Origin: an uncultured Burkholderiales bacterium
GTDB lineage: Bacteria > Pseudomonadota > Gammaproteobacteria > Burkholderiales > Burkholderiaceae_C
Direction of reading: 5' to 3'
Length of the DNA stretch: 46,846 bases
Assembly (NCBI GenBank): GCA_903916355.1
Contig: CAIWWN010000169.1
Location: forward strand, 1 to 46,846
Part shown: piece by piece, positions 34,078 to 43,710 of the stretch
Position numbering within the stretch: position 1 is the first letter of the stretch
Layout: every line of letters begins with the position of its first letter
Notes under the pieces: generated by a model
What the model was told of the DNA's origin: nothing
The model's input: the letters and a program-made list of their open reading frames with translations, nothing else
Databases searched by the model: none
Made by a program: the position numbers and the translations under genes

Positions 34078-35579
34078 GCCAGACACCTGACATGAACACG
34101 CTGCCCACGCAATTGGATGTGCTGATCATCGGCGCCGGTATTTCTGGCGTCGGTGCTGCCTGCCATCTGCAGCAACAGTGCCCTGGCAAGCGTTTTGCGC
34201 TGGTCGAGGCACAGGCCAGTTTTGGCGGTACATGGCGAACGCACAGCTATCCGGGGACGCGCTCGGACAGCGACCTGTTCACCTTTGGCTACCGCTTCAA
34301 GCCCTGGCGTGGCGACCCGATCGCCACAGCCGATCAGATTCTGAAGTATATGGACGAAGTCATCAGCGAACACCATCTGGGCGGGCGAATCCATTACAGC
34401 CACCGCGTGCTGTCGGCCTGCTGGTCTACGCCTGAGGCCTGCTGGCATGTGGAGATTCAGGACACGCCGGCCGAGGGCAACCCCGTCATCCGCTCAGTAC
34501 GCTGCAACTTCTTGTGGATGTGCCAGGGTTACTACCGTCACGCTGAGGGGTACACCCCTGATTGGCCAGGCATGGCCGATTTTGCAGGCCGCATCGTGCA
34601 CCCGCAGCAATGGCCTCAAGACCTGGACCTGAGCGACCAGCGCGTGGTGGTGATTGGCTCAGGCGCGACCGCCGCGACGCTGTTGCCAGCGCTGGCGGGA
34701 AGCTGTCAACACGTCACCATGCTGCAGCGATCGCCCACATGGTTTGCGACGGGCCGCAACGCCAACGAACTGGCCGACACGCTGCGCGCACTGGACATCC
34801 CCCACGAATGGACTCACGAAATCGTGCGTCGCAAGGTCCTGCATGATCAAGCCCTCATACAGCAGCGTTGTGTCCAAGAACCCGATGCTGTGGCGGCAGA
34901 ATTGCTGGCAGGCGTCAGAGAGGCCCTCGGCCCAGAGCACGCCCACCTGGCCGATGTCCATTTCAAGCCCAGCTACCGGCCTTGGCAGCAGCGTTTGGCC
35001 TTCGTGCCCAATGGCGACCTGTTCAAAGCCGTGCGCACCGGCCAAGCCAGTGTGGTGACCGGCCAGATTGACCGCTTCGTGCCTGAAGGCATTCGCCTGA
35101 GCAACGGCGACATCGTGCCTGCGGATGTGATCGTCACCGCCACGGGTTTTAACCTCAACGTGCTGGGCGACATCCATTTCCAGGTCGATTGCCAGCCGCT
35201 GGACTTTGCGCGCAGCGTCACTTGGCGCGGCGCCATGTTCACTGGTCTGCCCAATTTGGTGTGGGTGTTTGGCTATTTCCGCGCCAGCTGGACGCTGCGC
35301 GCCGACTTGCTGGGCGACTTTGTCTGCAAGTTGTTGCTGCACATGGACACACACGGGATTCGCAGTGTGGTGCCTCAGCTGCGCCCGCAAGACCAGGGCA
35401 TGACCTTAGCCCCGTGGGTGAGGCCAGACAACTTCAACCCCGGTTATTTGGCGCGCAGCATCCATCAGTTGCCACGCCAAGGCGATCATGCACCTTGGGT
35501 GCACCTCCAAGATTACCGCAAAGAAAAAGACGATCTTCCCGCGGCAGCGCTGGATGACGGGTCTTTGATTTTCAGCTGA
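34074..35579 (+). CDS. Type I Baeyer-Villiger monooxygenase (flavin)
   Basis: A 501-residue flavoprotein using NADPH and oxygen to insert oxygen next to a ketone. Both class fingerprints fit exactly: FxGxxxHxxxWP at 170-181 (FAGRIVHPQQWP) and GGxWxxxxYPGxxxD at 51-65. FAD and NADPH glycine motifs are GAGISG (20-25) and GSGATA (195-200). Start ATG 34074 overlaps the P450 stop. It follows P450 and dehydrogenase genes, so the ketone is probably their product. The substrate range cannot be read from sequence. Confidence 0.92.
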   Translation: MSQTPDMNTLPTQLDVLIIGAGISGVGAACHLQQQCPGKRFALVEAQASFGGTWRTHSYPGTRSDSDLFTFGYRFKPWRGDPIATADQILKYMDEVISEHHLGGRIHYSHRVLSACWSTPEACWHVEIQDTPAEGNPVIRSVRCNFLWMCQGYYRHAEGYTPDWPGMADFAGRIVHPQQWPQDLDLSDQRVVVIGSGATAATLLPALAGSCQHVTMLQRSPTWFATGRNANELADTLRALDIPHEWTHEIVRRKVLHDQALIQQRCVQEPDAVAAELLAGVREALGPEHAHLADVHFKPSYRPWQQRLAFVPNGDLFKAVRTGQASVVTGQIDRFVPEGIRLSNGDIVPADVIVTATGFNLNVLGDIHFQVDCQPLDFARSVTWRGAMFTGLPNLVWVFGYFRASWTLRADLLGDFVCKLLLHMDTHGIRSVVPQLRPQDQGMTLAPWVRPDNFNPGYLARSIHQLPRQGDHAPWVHLQDYRKEKDDLPAAALDDGSLIFS

Positions 35580-35630
35580 ACAGGGCGCCGATCTGCCAAG
35601 ATTTTCACCACCACAACCAGGAGACTCACC

Positions 35631-36602
35631 ATGCCCCACGCACTGACACGCCGGCAAACCCTGCAAGCGCTGGGAATTGGCTTATTGCCGATGCCGCTGA
35701 TCGCAGCCGCGCAAGCCGCTTTCCCCAACAAGCCCGTTCGCATCATCGTGCCCCTTCCTGCCAGTGGGGCGGCTGATGTATCGGTTCGGATCCTGACAGA
35801 GTTCCTGCAACAGCCTCTGGGACAAAGCCTCGTGGTGGAGAACCGTCCCGGCGGTATTTATCAAATAGGCATTCAGGCCATCACCAGCGCACCCGCAGAC
35901 GGCTACACCCTGATTCACCTCAATGCCACCATGTGCGCTGTACAGGCTTCGCTCAAACGCTTTTACATACTCAAACAACTCATTCCGGTGGGCTACATGG
36001 GCTCGACAGACAGCATGCTTTGCATTGCCAACAACGCGCCGTTCAAGACCACCCAAGAAATGATTGCATGGGGAAAGGCCAACCCTGGCAAACTCAACTA
36101 CGGCTCGACGGGCCCCGGCTCGATGGAGCACTTGAGCATGGTCAGCATCATGCAACGTGTCGGCATCACAGGGAACAATATTCCATTCAAAGGGGGGCCA
36201 GATGGCGCACTGGCCCTGGCCCAAGGGGAGATCCATGCCATGGCATTGGCTGCCCCCCTGATCATCCAGTTCAAAGACAAATTCAAACCCGTGATGGCCC
36301 TGTCGGAACAACGCATCGGATTTTTGCCTGATTTTCCCACAGCCAAAGAGCAGGGTCTGGATATTCCCACGGTGAATTATTGGGGGGGTCTGGCAGCGCC
36401 TGCGGGCACGCCCGCATCGGTCATCGACACGCTGGAAAAAGCCATGAGCGTGGCCGTCAACAACCCTGCCTTGGTGCAAAAGTATGTGCCGCTGGGACTG
36501 ACCGCCAAATTTGCCGGCAGTGCCTCGTTCAAAGCCACCATCGAAAAAGACCTTCAATGGTTGGGCGAAGCAGTGAAGTCAGCCAATTTGCAATTGAGCT
36601 GA
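35631..36602 (+). CDS. Tripartite tricarboxylate receptor (Bug/TctC) periplasmic protein
   Basis: A 323-residue Bug-family binding protein. The leader TRRQTLQALGIG has a twin-arginine flavour and ends AQA before AFPNKPVRIIVPLPA. GSTGPGSMEHLSM and VNYWGGLAAPAGTP are typical of the fold. CAGGAGA precedes ATG 35631. It sits inside the P450 operon without TctA/TctB, suggesting it binds a substrate or product of this pathway. Confidence 0.92.
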   Translation: MPHALTRRQTLQALGIGLLPMPLIAAAQAAFPNKPVRIIVPLPASGAADVSVRILTEFLQQPLGQSLVVENRPGGIYQIGIQAITSAPADGYTLIHLNATMCAVQASLKRFYILKQLIPVGYMGSTDSMLCIANNAPFKTTQEMIAWGKANPGKLNYGSTGPGSMEHLSMVSIMQRVGITGNNIPFKGGPDGALALAQGEIHAMALAAPLIIQFKDKFKPVMALSEQRIGFLPDFPTAKEQGLDIPTVNYWGGLAAPAGTPASVIDTLEKAMSVAVNNPALVQKYVPLGLTAKFAGSASFKATIEKDLQWLGEAVKSANLQLS

Positions 36603-36675
36603 AGGTCCAAATCTCCTAGTGGACCCACCTCAGGGTTGGCCGCTTCCTTGCATCCTTTCTCAGCCATTGCCTGCC

Positions 36676-37638
36676 ATGAACACCTACCCTGACCCGGACT
36701 TGCTGCACCCTGACAGCATTGCACCTGAGATTCACCAGCGCAATGCGCAAATCGCCAAGGCCATGGCGGCATTGCCAGAGTGGTGGGTCATAGGACCCCC
36801 CGCTTTTCGCAAGAACCAACGTGATGGGGCCGGTGTTTTTCCGCCCATGGTGTTCAGCGAACGCGCCACCACACGGACCATTGAATCCAAAGCAGGTCCC
36901 TTGCGCTTGCGAGAATTTCTGCCCTCAACTGGCCAACCTCGCGGCGTTTACCTGCACCTGCACGGTGGTGGTTGGGTCATTGGCGGCGCCGACATGCAAG
37001 ACACCATGCTGTTGACTCTGGCTGATCATGCACAAGTGGCCGTGGTCAGTGTGCATTACCGACTCGCTCCCGAGCATCGTTATCCCGCAGCCCCTGACGA
37101 CTGCGAAACAGCCGCCTTATGGTTGGTCGAACACGCTGCTGCCCTTTATGGGTCCGGTCAGCTGATCATTGGCGGCGAATCGGCCGGAGCGCACCTCAGT
37201 GCAGTCACCTTGTTGCGCCTGCGCCAGCGTCTGGGGTTTTGCCCGTTTTCGGGTGCCAACTTCAATTTCGGCCTGTTCGACATGACATTGACCCCCAGTG
37301 CGCGGGCTTTTGGTGATGAACGGCTCTTTTTGCGCACCATTGACATGATTCAATTTCGAGATGCATTTTTGCCGGGAGAACACAAGCTGCGTGACCCTGA
37401 TATTTCACCACTGTATGGCGAGCTTCAAAATTTATGTCCAGCGCTGTTCACCATTGGTACCCGAGATGCACTCCTTGACGACAGCCTGTTCATGCACGCG
37501 CGTTGGTTGGCGGCGGGGAATAAAGGACAACTCGATGTCTACCCGGGCGCGCCCCATGCCTTCTTTCGCCTGGGGGATGCGCACACCCAAAGCGCGATGA
37601 CGCAACAAATTCAATTCATCTGCAGCCATTTGAAATAA
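36676..37638 (+). CDS. HSL-family alpha/beta-hydrolase (esterase/lactonase candidate)
   Basis: A 320-residue hydrolase of the hormone-sensitive lipase family. The oxyanion motif HGGGW (96-100), nucleophile Ser169 in GESAG, and likely Asp264 (GTRDALLDD) and His294 (GAPHAFF) complete the triad. ATG 36676 is preferred over GTG 36619, which would add 19 residues with no family resemblance. As last gene of the operon it could open the ester or lactone produced by the Baeyer-Villiger enzyme, yielding an alcohol and an acid. Confidence 0.9.
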   Translation: MNTYPDPDLLHPDSIAPEIHQRNAQIAKAMAALPEWWVIGPPAFRKNQRDGAGVFPPMVFSERATTRTIESKAGPLRLREFLPSTGQPRGVYLHLHGGGWVIGGADMQDTMLLTLADHAQVAVVSVHYRLAPEHRYPAAPDDCETAALWLVEHAAALYGSGQLIIGGESAGAHLSAVTLLRLRQRLGFCPFSGANFNFGLFDMTLTPSARAFGDERLFLRTIDMIQFRDAFLPGEHKLRDPDISPLYGELQNLCPALFTIGTRDALLDDSLFMHARWLAAGNKGQLDVYPGAPHAFFRLGDAHTQSAMTQQIQFICSHLK

Positions 37639-37717
37639 GTCATGCTTGGCCACCACCATGGACAAAGCGATCAAGGCGGCCAAGATCAAAATCGATCTTT
37701 GAACCGCTTGGTGGCCG
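37639..37717. other. Convergent gap with inverted repeats
   Basis: Between the esterase and the outer-membrane-factor gene, GGCCACCA (37648-37655) is inverted as TGGTGGCC (37709-37716), and inside them AAGATC/GATCTT (37682-37687, 37694-37699) form a short stem. No T-run follows on either strand, so a two-way terminator is only a possibility. Confidence 0.3.
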
Positions 37718-39211
37718 TCACTGCGCAGCCGTCTTGACGGATGCAGGGGCGGAGGAGGGCGCGGCGGCCCAGTCGCCTCCAAGGGCCTTGATGAGGAACA
37801 CCGAGGCCAGTTGACGCTGGCCCAGCAGTTGGGTGGCCAGTCGCTCACTGTTGAGTTGCGCTTGTTGCGCGGTGATCATGTCCTGGTAGTTGGACACGCC
37901 GCCTTCATAACGCACTTGGGCAATCGCCATCACACGGCGGTTGCTGTCGACAGCGCGTTGCGCCTGGACCAGGGCACGGTCCAAGGCGCTGACACTGCTC
38001 AAGCCGTCTTCAACTTCTTGCATGGCCGTCAGCACCACCCGACGGTAATTGGCCACCGTGATGTCGTAGCCGGCGCGGCTGAAGTCGACGTTGGCGCTGA
38101 TGCGCCCGCCGTCAAACAGGGTTTGCGTGGCCGAAACGCCCATCGACCACAGCACACTGGGCCCGCTGAAAATGGTCGCAATCTTGCGACTGTCGTTGCC
38201 AAAGCTCGGGCCAAAGATTACGCTCGGATAGAACGCAGCCTTGGCGACACCAATTTGTGCATTCGCGGCCGCCATTGAGCGCTCTGCCGATGCGACATCG
38301 GGGCGGCGCTCGAGCAAGTCTGAGGGGATGCCCAGGGGGATCACTGGCGGCATCATGGCCACCAAGCGCGGCGCCAATTGAAAGGCGGGTGCGGGGGTAC
38401 CGGTCAGGGTGGCCAGGGCATGCTCAAACTGAGCACGCTGCCGCTGCAAAATATCAACTTGTGTCAGTGTGGTGTCCAGCAAGGCCTGCTGCTGCGCCAC
38501 ATCCAGGCCCGAGGCGCTGCCGTTGTCATGCCGGTGATTGGCCAGCGCCAGCGAGGATTGCTGCAATGCCAAAGCGCGCGTCACCACATCCAATTCCACA
38601 TCGATGGCGCGCAGGTTGAAGTAGTTGACGGCAACATCTGCGCCCAGCACCAGTCGCGTGTTTTCCAGATCAGCGGCGACCTGTTCGGCCGAAGCCGTGG
38701 CCCCGTCGACCAGGCTTTGTAAACGGCCCCACAAATCGGCTTCATAGCTGGCAGACAGCACCGTGCTGTAGTCGTTCTGCAGCGTGGACCAGTTGGGTGC
38801 GTTGTAGTTGGTCAAAGGCCGGTTGGCCGAAATCCGCAACTCCGACACCTTGGTGCCCAGGCTGACCTGGGGCAGCTGGCTGGCGGCGTTTTGGTTCACC
38901 ACGGCGCGCGCTTGCACCAACCTGGCTTGAGCGGCTACCAGGGTCTGGTTGGCTTGCAGCGCTTTTTGCTCTAGCGCATTCAACTCTGCGTCGCCAAAGC
39001 GTTCCCACCAAGGGCCTTTGGCTTGTGCATCCGCTGGACTGGCGGTACGCCAAGGTTCTTGCAGTTGCCAGCTCACCGGCATGTCGACAGAGGGTTTGAC
39101 ATATGTGGGCCCGGCGGCGCAGGCTGACAGCAGGGCAGCGCAACCCAGGGCCCATGCCAACTTGGTCAGCCCGGCACTTGCAGTCCGATTGAAGGTGCGC
39201 TGTGCTTTCAC
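37718..39211 (-). CDS. RND efflux outer-membrane factor (NodT/OprM type)
   Basis: A 497-residue outer-membrane lipoprotein that forms the exit channel. The signal peptide ends with lipobox LLSAC (Cys31), and the protein shows two OEP repeats, with WWERFGDAELNALEQKAL and SDLLERRPDVASAERSMAAANAQIGVAKAAFYP. The start is GTG 39211, overlapping the adaptor stop as GTGA; no ATG precedes the signal peptide. It is the last gene of the efflux operon and converges on the esterase gene. Confidence 0.93.
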   Translation of the reverse strand: MKAQRTFNRTASAGLTKLAWALGCAALLSACAAGPTYVKPSVDMPVSWQLQEPWRTASPADAQAKGPWWERFGDAELNALEQKALQANQTLVAAQARLVQARAVVNQNAASQLPQVSLGTKVSELRISANRPLTNYNAPNWSTLQNDYSTVLSASYEADLWGRLQSLVDGATASAEQVAADLENTRLVLGADVAVNYFNLRAIDVELDVVTRALALQQSSLALANHRHDNGSASGLDVAQQQALLDTTLTQVDILQRQRAQFEHALATLTGTPAPAFQLAPRLVAMMPPVIPLGIPSDLLERRPDVASAERSMAAANAQIGVAKAAFYPSVIFGPSFGNDSRKIATIFSGPSVLWSMGVSATQTLFDGGRISANVDFSRAGYDITVANYRRVVLTAMQEVEDGLSSVSALDRALVQAQRAVDSNRRVMAIAQVRYEGGVSNYQDMITAQQAQLNSERLATQLLGQRQLASVFLIKALGGDWAAAPSSAPASVKTAAQ

Positions 39212-40482
39212 GGTTTGTCCTTGGCTGGCGCGGCAGCTTCCTTCGGCTTCGCATCACCACCGGAGGCCCCTTTGGGCGCATCGGCGGCAAAGGTCACGAC
39301 ATCTCCATCAGTCAAAGCATCAGGTGGGTTCAGCACCAAGCGAGTGCCGCTTTGCAGGCCGCTGGTCACTTCCACTTGTTCACCCAGGTTGCGACCGAGG
39401 GTGATGGCTTGCATTTTCACGCGCTTGTCGGCATCGACCATGGCCACTTTGATGCCACTCCCACGAATGATGAGTGCGTTGTTGGGGATGGTCAGATTGG
39501 CTTTGCTTTGCAGGGGCAGATCGACCAGCACAAAAGCGCCCGGCAGCAAAATCCCGTCTTTGTTGGGCAGACTGATCTCCACCTGCATGGAGCGCGTCAG
39601 CGGGTCAATGGACGCGCCGGTGCGGGCCAGTTTGCCTTCAAACTTTTGGCCTTGCAATTCGGTCTGTCGCACCGTCACCATTTGCCCAGTTTTGATTTGC
39701 TGGGCGTAGGTTTGCGGCACGTTCACATACAAGCGCAGAGGGTCGGTTTGCGTAACGACAAACAGTGCGCGGGGCAGGCCACCGATCGCACCCGCGTCCA
39801 CCAAGTCGCCGGTGTCCACGTTGCGTCGGGTGATGACACCATCGGTGGGTGACAACAGACTTTTGAAGTTGCTCAACTGTTTGAGCCGCTGCATATTGGC
39901 TTCGGCTGCGGCCAAATTGGCCATGGCCTGCGTGCTGTTGCTTCGTTTTTCGTCCACCTCTTGTTGCGACACAGCATCTTTGGCACGCAGCGCGATCCAG
40001 CGCGCTTCGGTGCTTTTCGCCAGTTCCAAACTGGCCGCGGCTTGTTGCCGAGCGGCCAAGGCTTGCGACAGCAGTTCGTCGGTTTCTGGGGTTTCCAATT
40101 CGGCCAGCACCTCGCCTTTGCGCACACGGCTGCCAATGTCTTTGTGCCAACGCTTCACATAGCCCGGCACCCTAGCGTAAATGGGCGACTGCACATAACC
40201 CTGCAAGCTGCCCGGCAATGCCACGGTCTGACCGGCCTGACGCACCTGAATCACGGTGGTCTTGACGTAGATTTGACTGCGGGCTTGCACATCGGCCTTG
40301 AGCTGGTCCATGTTGCGCGACTGGCTGAGCACCGTGCGTGCGCCGCCTGCCAGCAGCAGCAAAACCACGACGGCCGCCGCAATGTTGCTGCGCCGAATCA
40401 CTTGTTGGCGCTGCACCAGATCATGCGGGTCGTCAACGCCCGTGGAGTGAATGGCCAGCGATGAATGACGTTCTTCAGACAT
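39208..40482 (-). CDS. RND efflux periplasmic adaptor (membrane fusion protein)
   Basis: A 424-residue adaptor with one N-terminal membrane segment (about 35-52), a barrel/lipoyl/alpha-hairpin arrangement (VKRWHKDIGSRVRKGEVLAELETPE at the first half-lipoyl, LLSPTDGVITRRNVDTGDLVDAG at the second) and a lysine/alanine-rich tail. It connects the pump to the outer-membrane factor. Three bases separate it from the pump gene. Confidence 0.94.
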   Translation of the reverse strand: MSEERHSSLAIHSTGVDDPHDLVQRQQVIRRSNIAAAVVVLLLLAGGARTVLSQSRNMDQLKADVQARSQIYVKTTVIQVRQAGQTVALPGSLQGYVQSPIYARVPGYVKRWHKDIGSRVRKGEVLAELETPETDELLSQALAARQQAAASLELAKSTEARWIALRAKDAVSQQEVDEKRSNSTQAMANLAAAEANMQRLKQLSNFKSLLSPTDGVITRRNVDTGDLVDAGAIGGLPRALFVVTQTDPLRLYVNVPQTYAQQIKTGQMVTVRQTELQGQKFEGKLARTGASIDPLTRSMQVEISLPNKDGILLPGAFVLVDLPLQSKANLTIPNNALIIRGSGIKVAMVDADKRVKMQAITLGRNLGEQVEVTSGLQSGTRLVLNPPDALTDGDVVTFAADAPKGASGGDAKPKEAAAPAKDKP

Positions 40483-40485
40483 GGA

Positions 40486-43400
40486 TCAATTCCCTTGCGC
40501 CACAGCGGACGCACTTTTCAAAGCTTGTTTTTTCGCCTGCCGTTGCAGCAGGCGAAGGTGAATAGAGGCGTAGACCACCGGCACAAAGTACAAGGTGGAG
40601 ACGGTGGCAAACAGCAAACCACCGATCACGGCACGGCCGAGTGGCGCGTTTTGCTCGGCACCTTCGCCCAGGCCCAAAGCCATGGGGATCATGCCGATGA
40701 TCATGGCCAAGGCCGTCATCATCACCGGCCGAATGCGGGTGGCGCCGGCTTCGAGCGCAGCCGCCAGTGGTGCCACGCCTTCGTCGCGCCGTTGCCGCGC
40801 AAAAGACACCACTAAGATACTGTTGGCGGTGGCCACCCCCATGGTCATGATGGCCCCGGTCAAGGCCGGCACGCTCAGCGTGGTTCCGGTGATGAACAGG
40901 ATCCAGGCAATGCCGGCCAGGGCTGCGGGCAGGGCGGTGATGATGATGGCCGCATCAATCCAAGACTGGAAGGTCACGACGATCAGCAGATAGACCAGCA
41001 CAATCGCCATGGCCAAGCCCACGCCCAAGCCGATGAACGACGATTGCATGGTTTGAACTTGTCCGCGCAGCGTGACCTGGTTGCCTCGCTTGAGTTTGGG
41101 CTTGATCTCGTCAACCAGTTGCTGCACTTGGTTGGCCACGCTGGCCAGATCGGTGCCTTGCACGCTCACATACACATCCACCGCCGGTTGAATGTTGTAG
41201 CGCGAGACGATGGGCATTTGCCGCCCGGCCTTGGCTTCCACCAAGTTGCCCAGCAGTTGCGGGGTGGTGGTAGGCAAGGCCACGCCGTTGGCACCGCTGT
41301 TGGCGTTGGGGGCCGAGCCAATGTTCAGGCCCAGCAAGGCATCCATGGAATCGATTTTGTATTGCGGCGCCTGCACCACCACGTTGTAGACCACGCCGTT
41401 TTGCGGGTTCAGCCAAAATGCCGGCGCGGTTTGCGAGCTGCCCGACAGCGCGATCAGCACGTTTTGCCCCACGTTGGTGGCGCCCAGACCAAACTGCTGC
41501 AGGCGGGTGCGGTCCATTTGCAGGTCCACCACCGGGCCGTCCAAGCGCTGGTGCACGTGGGCATCGACCGCGCCAGGTATTTTCTGGATCGCGCGCGTCA
41601 ACTCCGATGCCAAATCGGTGTTGCCCACCACATCTGCGCCAGAAAACTGCACGTCAATGGCGGCCGGCAAACCGAAGTTCAAAATCTGCGTCGAAATGTC
41701 AGCCGCCTGGAAGAAGAACTCCACATTCGGAAAGCGCTTGGGCAGTTCGTTGCGCAGTTGGGTCACAAATATTTCGGTCGGTGCATGGCCGTGCTTCAGC
41801 GACATCAAGATCTCGGCGTCCATGGTGCCGATGGTGCCGGCATTGCTGTACGACAAGTTGATGCCGCTGTTGGGCAGGCCGATGTTGTCCAAAATGGTGT
41901 CGAGCTGATCTTCGGGAATCATTTCACGGATCACGCTTTCGACCGCATCGGCGATGCGGGTGGTCTCTTCGATTCGAGTCCCCGTGGGGGCGCGCATGTG
42001 CAGGCGAATTTGCCCCGCGTCCACACTCGGAAAAAAGTCACGGCCCAAGAAAGGGTAAATCACACAAGACAGCACGCAAAAGCCAAAGAACAAAGTCATG
42101 AAGCGGCCGCGGTGCGTCAAGGCCGCCGAGATGGACAGGGTGTAGACCCGGCGCACCCGTTCAAACTGAGCGTCAAAGCTGCGGTAGACCCGCTGCAGCA
42201 AACTGGGTTTGCCTTGCGCTGCAGCGGCGTGATCGCCGCCCATCAGCATCATCACCAAGGTGGGCACCAGGGTCCGCGACAAGAAGTAAGAAGCGATCAT
42301 GGCCAAGACCACAGCTTCGGCCAGGGGCACAAACAAAAACCGCGCAACGCCCGGTAAAAAGAACATCGGCACAAACACGATACAAATACACAGGGTGGAG
42401 ACCAAGGCGGCCGAGCCGATCTCTTCGGCGCCCACCTCGATCGCGGGGAGCAGCGGTTTGCCCAAGTGCATGTGCCGCTCGATGTTCTCAATCGTCACAA
42501 TCGCCTGGTCCACCAAGATGCCGACCGACAAGGCGAGGCCCCCCAAGGTCATCAGGTTCAGGGTTTCGCCTAAAGCGAACAGGGCCAGGATGGAGGCCAG
42601 GATGGACAGGGGAATCGTCAACGCAATGATCAAAGTGCTGCGCCAGTTGCCCAAAAACAGCAACACCATCATGGCCGTCAGGCCCGCGGCAATCAGGGCT
42701 TCAATCACCACACCTTCAATGGCGGCCAGCACGAACACCGATTGGTCAAACAGGGGCGCGACTTTGACGTCGGGCGGCAGCGACTGAACCGCTTTAGGCA
42801 ATAACGCCTTCACATTCGAGACAATGTCCAAGGTGGAGGCGCCGCCGTTTTTGAGCACCGAAATCAGCACGCCGCGCAAGCCGTCTTGCCGCACCACATT
42901 GGTCTGCGGTTGAAAGCCGTCACGCACATAAGCCACATCTTTAAGGTAGGTGGTGATGTTGCCGGTGGTGCGAACAGGCAAATCGTTCAGGCCTGACAAC
43001 ACACCCGGCGAGCCATTCATGCGCACCGTGTATTCGGTCTCGCCGAACTTCACCGTGCCTGAGGGCAGGATCAAATTCTGCGTGTTCACGGCGTTGACCA
43101 CATCGGCTGGCGACAGACCCCGGGCCTGCAGGGCTTCAGCGTCCAAGTCCACCGAGATCACCCGCACCTTGCCGCCATAAGGGAAGGGCGAGGCCACACC
43201 GGGTACGGTGATGAGTTGCGGGCGCAGGCCGTTGACAGCCACATCGAACAGGGCGTTTTCAGCCAGGGTCGGGCTGGACAGGGCCAGTTGCATCACCGGA
43301 ATGCTGGAGGCCGAATACTTGATCACCAGCGGCGGGGTGATGCCGGGGGGGAGCTGACGCACCTGGGTTTGCACCGAGGCTACAACCTGGGCAATGGCAG

Positions 43401-43710
43401 TTTGAATATTGACGCCGGGCTGAAAGAAGACTTTGACGACGGTCACACCCGCCAGCGACGTGGACTCGATGTGCTCTATGTCACTGACCACCGTGGTCAA
43501 ACCACGCTCGGTTTGACCGGCAATACGCTGCCCCATTTCCTGGGCAGGCAGACCGTTGTAGTTCCAAATGATGCTGATGACCGGGATGTTGATTTCAGGG
43601 AATATGTCGGTCGCCATATTCTTCAACGCAAACGGGGTTCCCAAAAAAATCAGGATGGCCATCACGATGAACGTGTAGGGGCGCTTGAGCGCCAGCTGAA
43701 CCATGGACAT
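40486..43710 (-). CDS. RND-family efflux pump, inner-membrane permease
   Basis: A 1074-residue pump with twelve membrane segments and two large periplasmic loops. It begins MSMVQLALKRPYTFIVMA. In TM4 the Asp-Asp pair of AcrB/MexB is Asp401-Gln402 (GILVDQAIVTIEN), and the TM10 lysine is replaced by Ala962 (GVATANSILVV). It thus belongs to a branch with a changed proton relay. With its adaptor and outer-membrane factor it makes a complete tripartite system; the exported compound is unknown. A role in solvent or substrate tolerance would suit the location. Confidence 0.93.
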   Translation of the reverse strand: MSMVQLALKRPYTFIVMAILIFLGTPFALKNMATDIFPEINIPVISIIWNYNGLPAQEMGQRIAGQTERGLTTVVSDIEHIESTSLAGVTVVKVFFQPGVNIQTAIAQVVASVQTQVRQLPPGITPPLVIKYSASSIPVMQLALSSPTLAENALFDVAVNGLRPQLITVPGVASPFPYGGKVRVISVDLDAEALQARGLSPADVVNAVNTQNLILPSGTVKFGETEYTVRMNGSPGVLSGLNDLPVRTTGNITTYLKDVAYVRDGFQPQTNVVRQDGLRGVLISVLKNGGASTLDIVSNVKALLPKAVQSLPPDVKVAPLFDQSVFVLAAIEGVVIEALIAAGLTAMMVLLFLGNWRSTLIIALTIPLSILASILALFALGETLNLMTLGGLALSVGILVDQAIVTIENIERHMHLGKPLLPAIEVGAEEIGSAALVSTLCICIVFVPMFFLPGVARFLFVPLAEAVVLAMIASYFLSRTLVPTLVMMLMGGDHAAAAQGKPSLLQRVYRSFDAQFERVRRVYTLSISAALTHRGRFMTLFFGFCVLSCVIYPFLGRDFFPSVDAGQIRLHMRAPTGTRIEETTRIADAVESVIREMIPEDQLDTILDNIGLPNSGINLSYSNAGTIGTMDAEILMSLKHGHAPTEIFVTQLRNELPKRFPNVEFFFQAADISTQILNFGLPAAIDVQFSGADVVGNTDLASELTRAIQKIPGAVDAHVHQRLDGPVVDLQMDRTRLQQFGLGATNVGQNVLIALSGSSQTAPAFWLNPQNGVVYNVVVQAPQYKIDSMDALLGLNIGSAPNANSGANGVALPTTTPQLLGNLVEAKAGRQMPIVSRYNIQPAVDVYVSVQGTDLASVANQVQQLVDEIKPKLKRGNQVTLRGQVQTMQSSFIGLGVGLAMAIVLVYLLIVVTFQSWIDAAIIITALPAALAGIAWILFITGTTLSVPALTGAIMTMGVATANSILVVSFARQRRDEGVAPLAAALEAGATRIRPVMMTALAMIIGMIPMALGLGEGAEQNAPLGRAVIGGLLFATVSTLYFVPVVYASIHLRLLQRQAKKQALKSASAVAQGN

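Noticed and set aside
33171..34448. 425-codon and overlapping 380-codon - strand frames opposite the P450
   Set aside because: Shadows of the P450 and Baeyer-Villiger genes, without motifs.
34074..35579. The flavoprotein as the missing ferredoxin reductase
   Set aside because: It matches both type I Baeyer-Villiger fingerprints exactly and is longer (501 residues) than putidaredoxin-reductase-type enzymes.
41044..42357. A 437-codon + strand frame inside the RND pump gene
   Set aside because: Fully antisense to a clear pump; histidine- and glutamine-rich with no domain.
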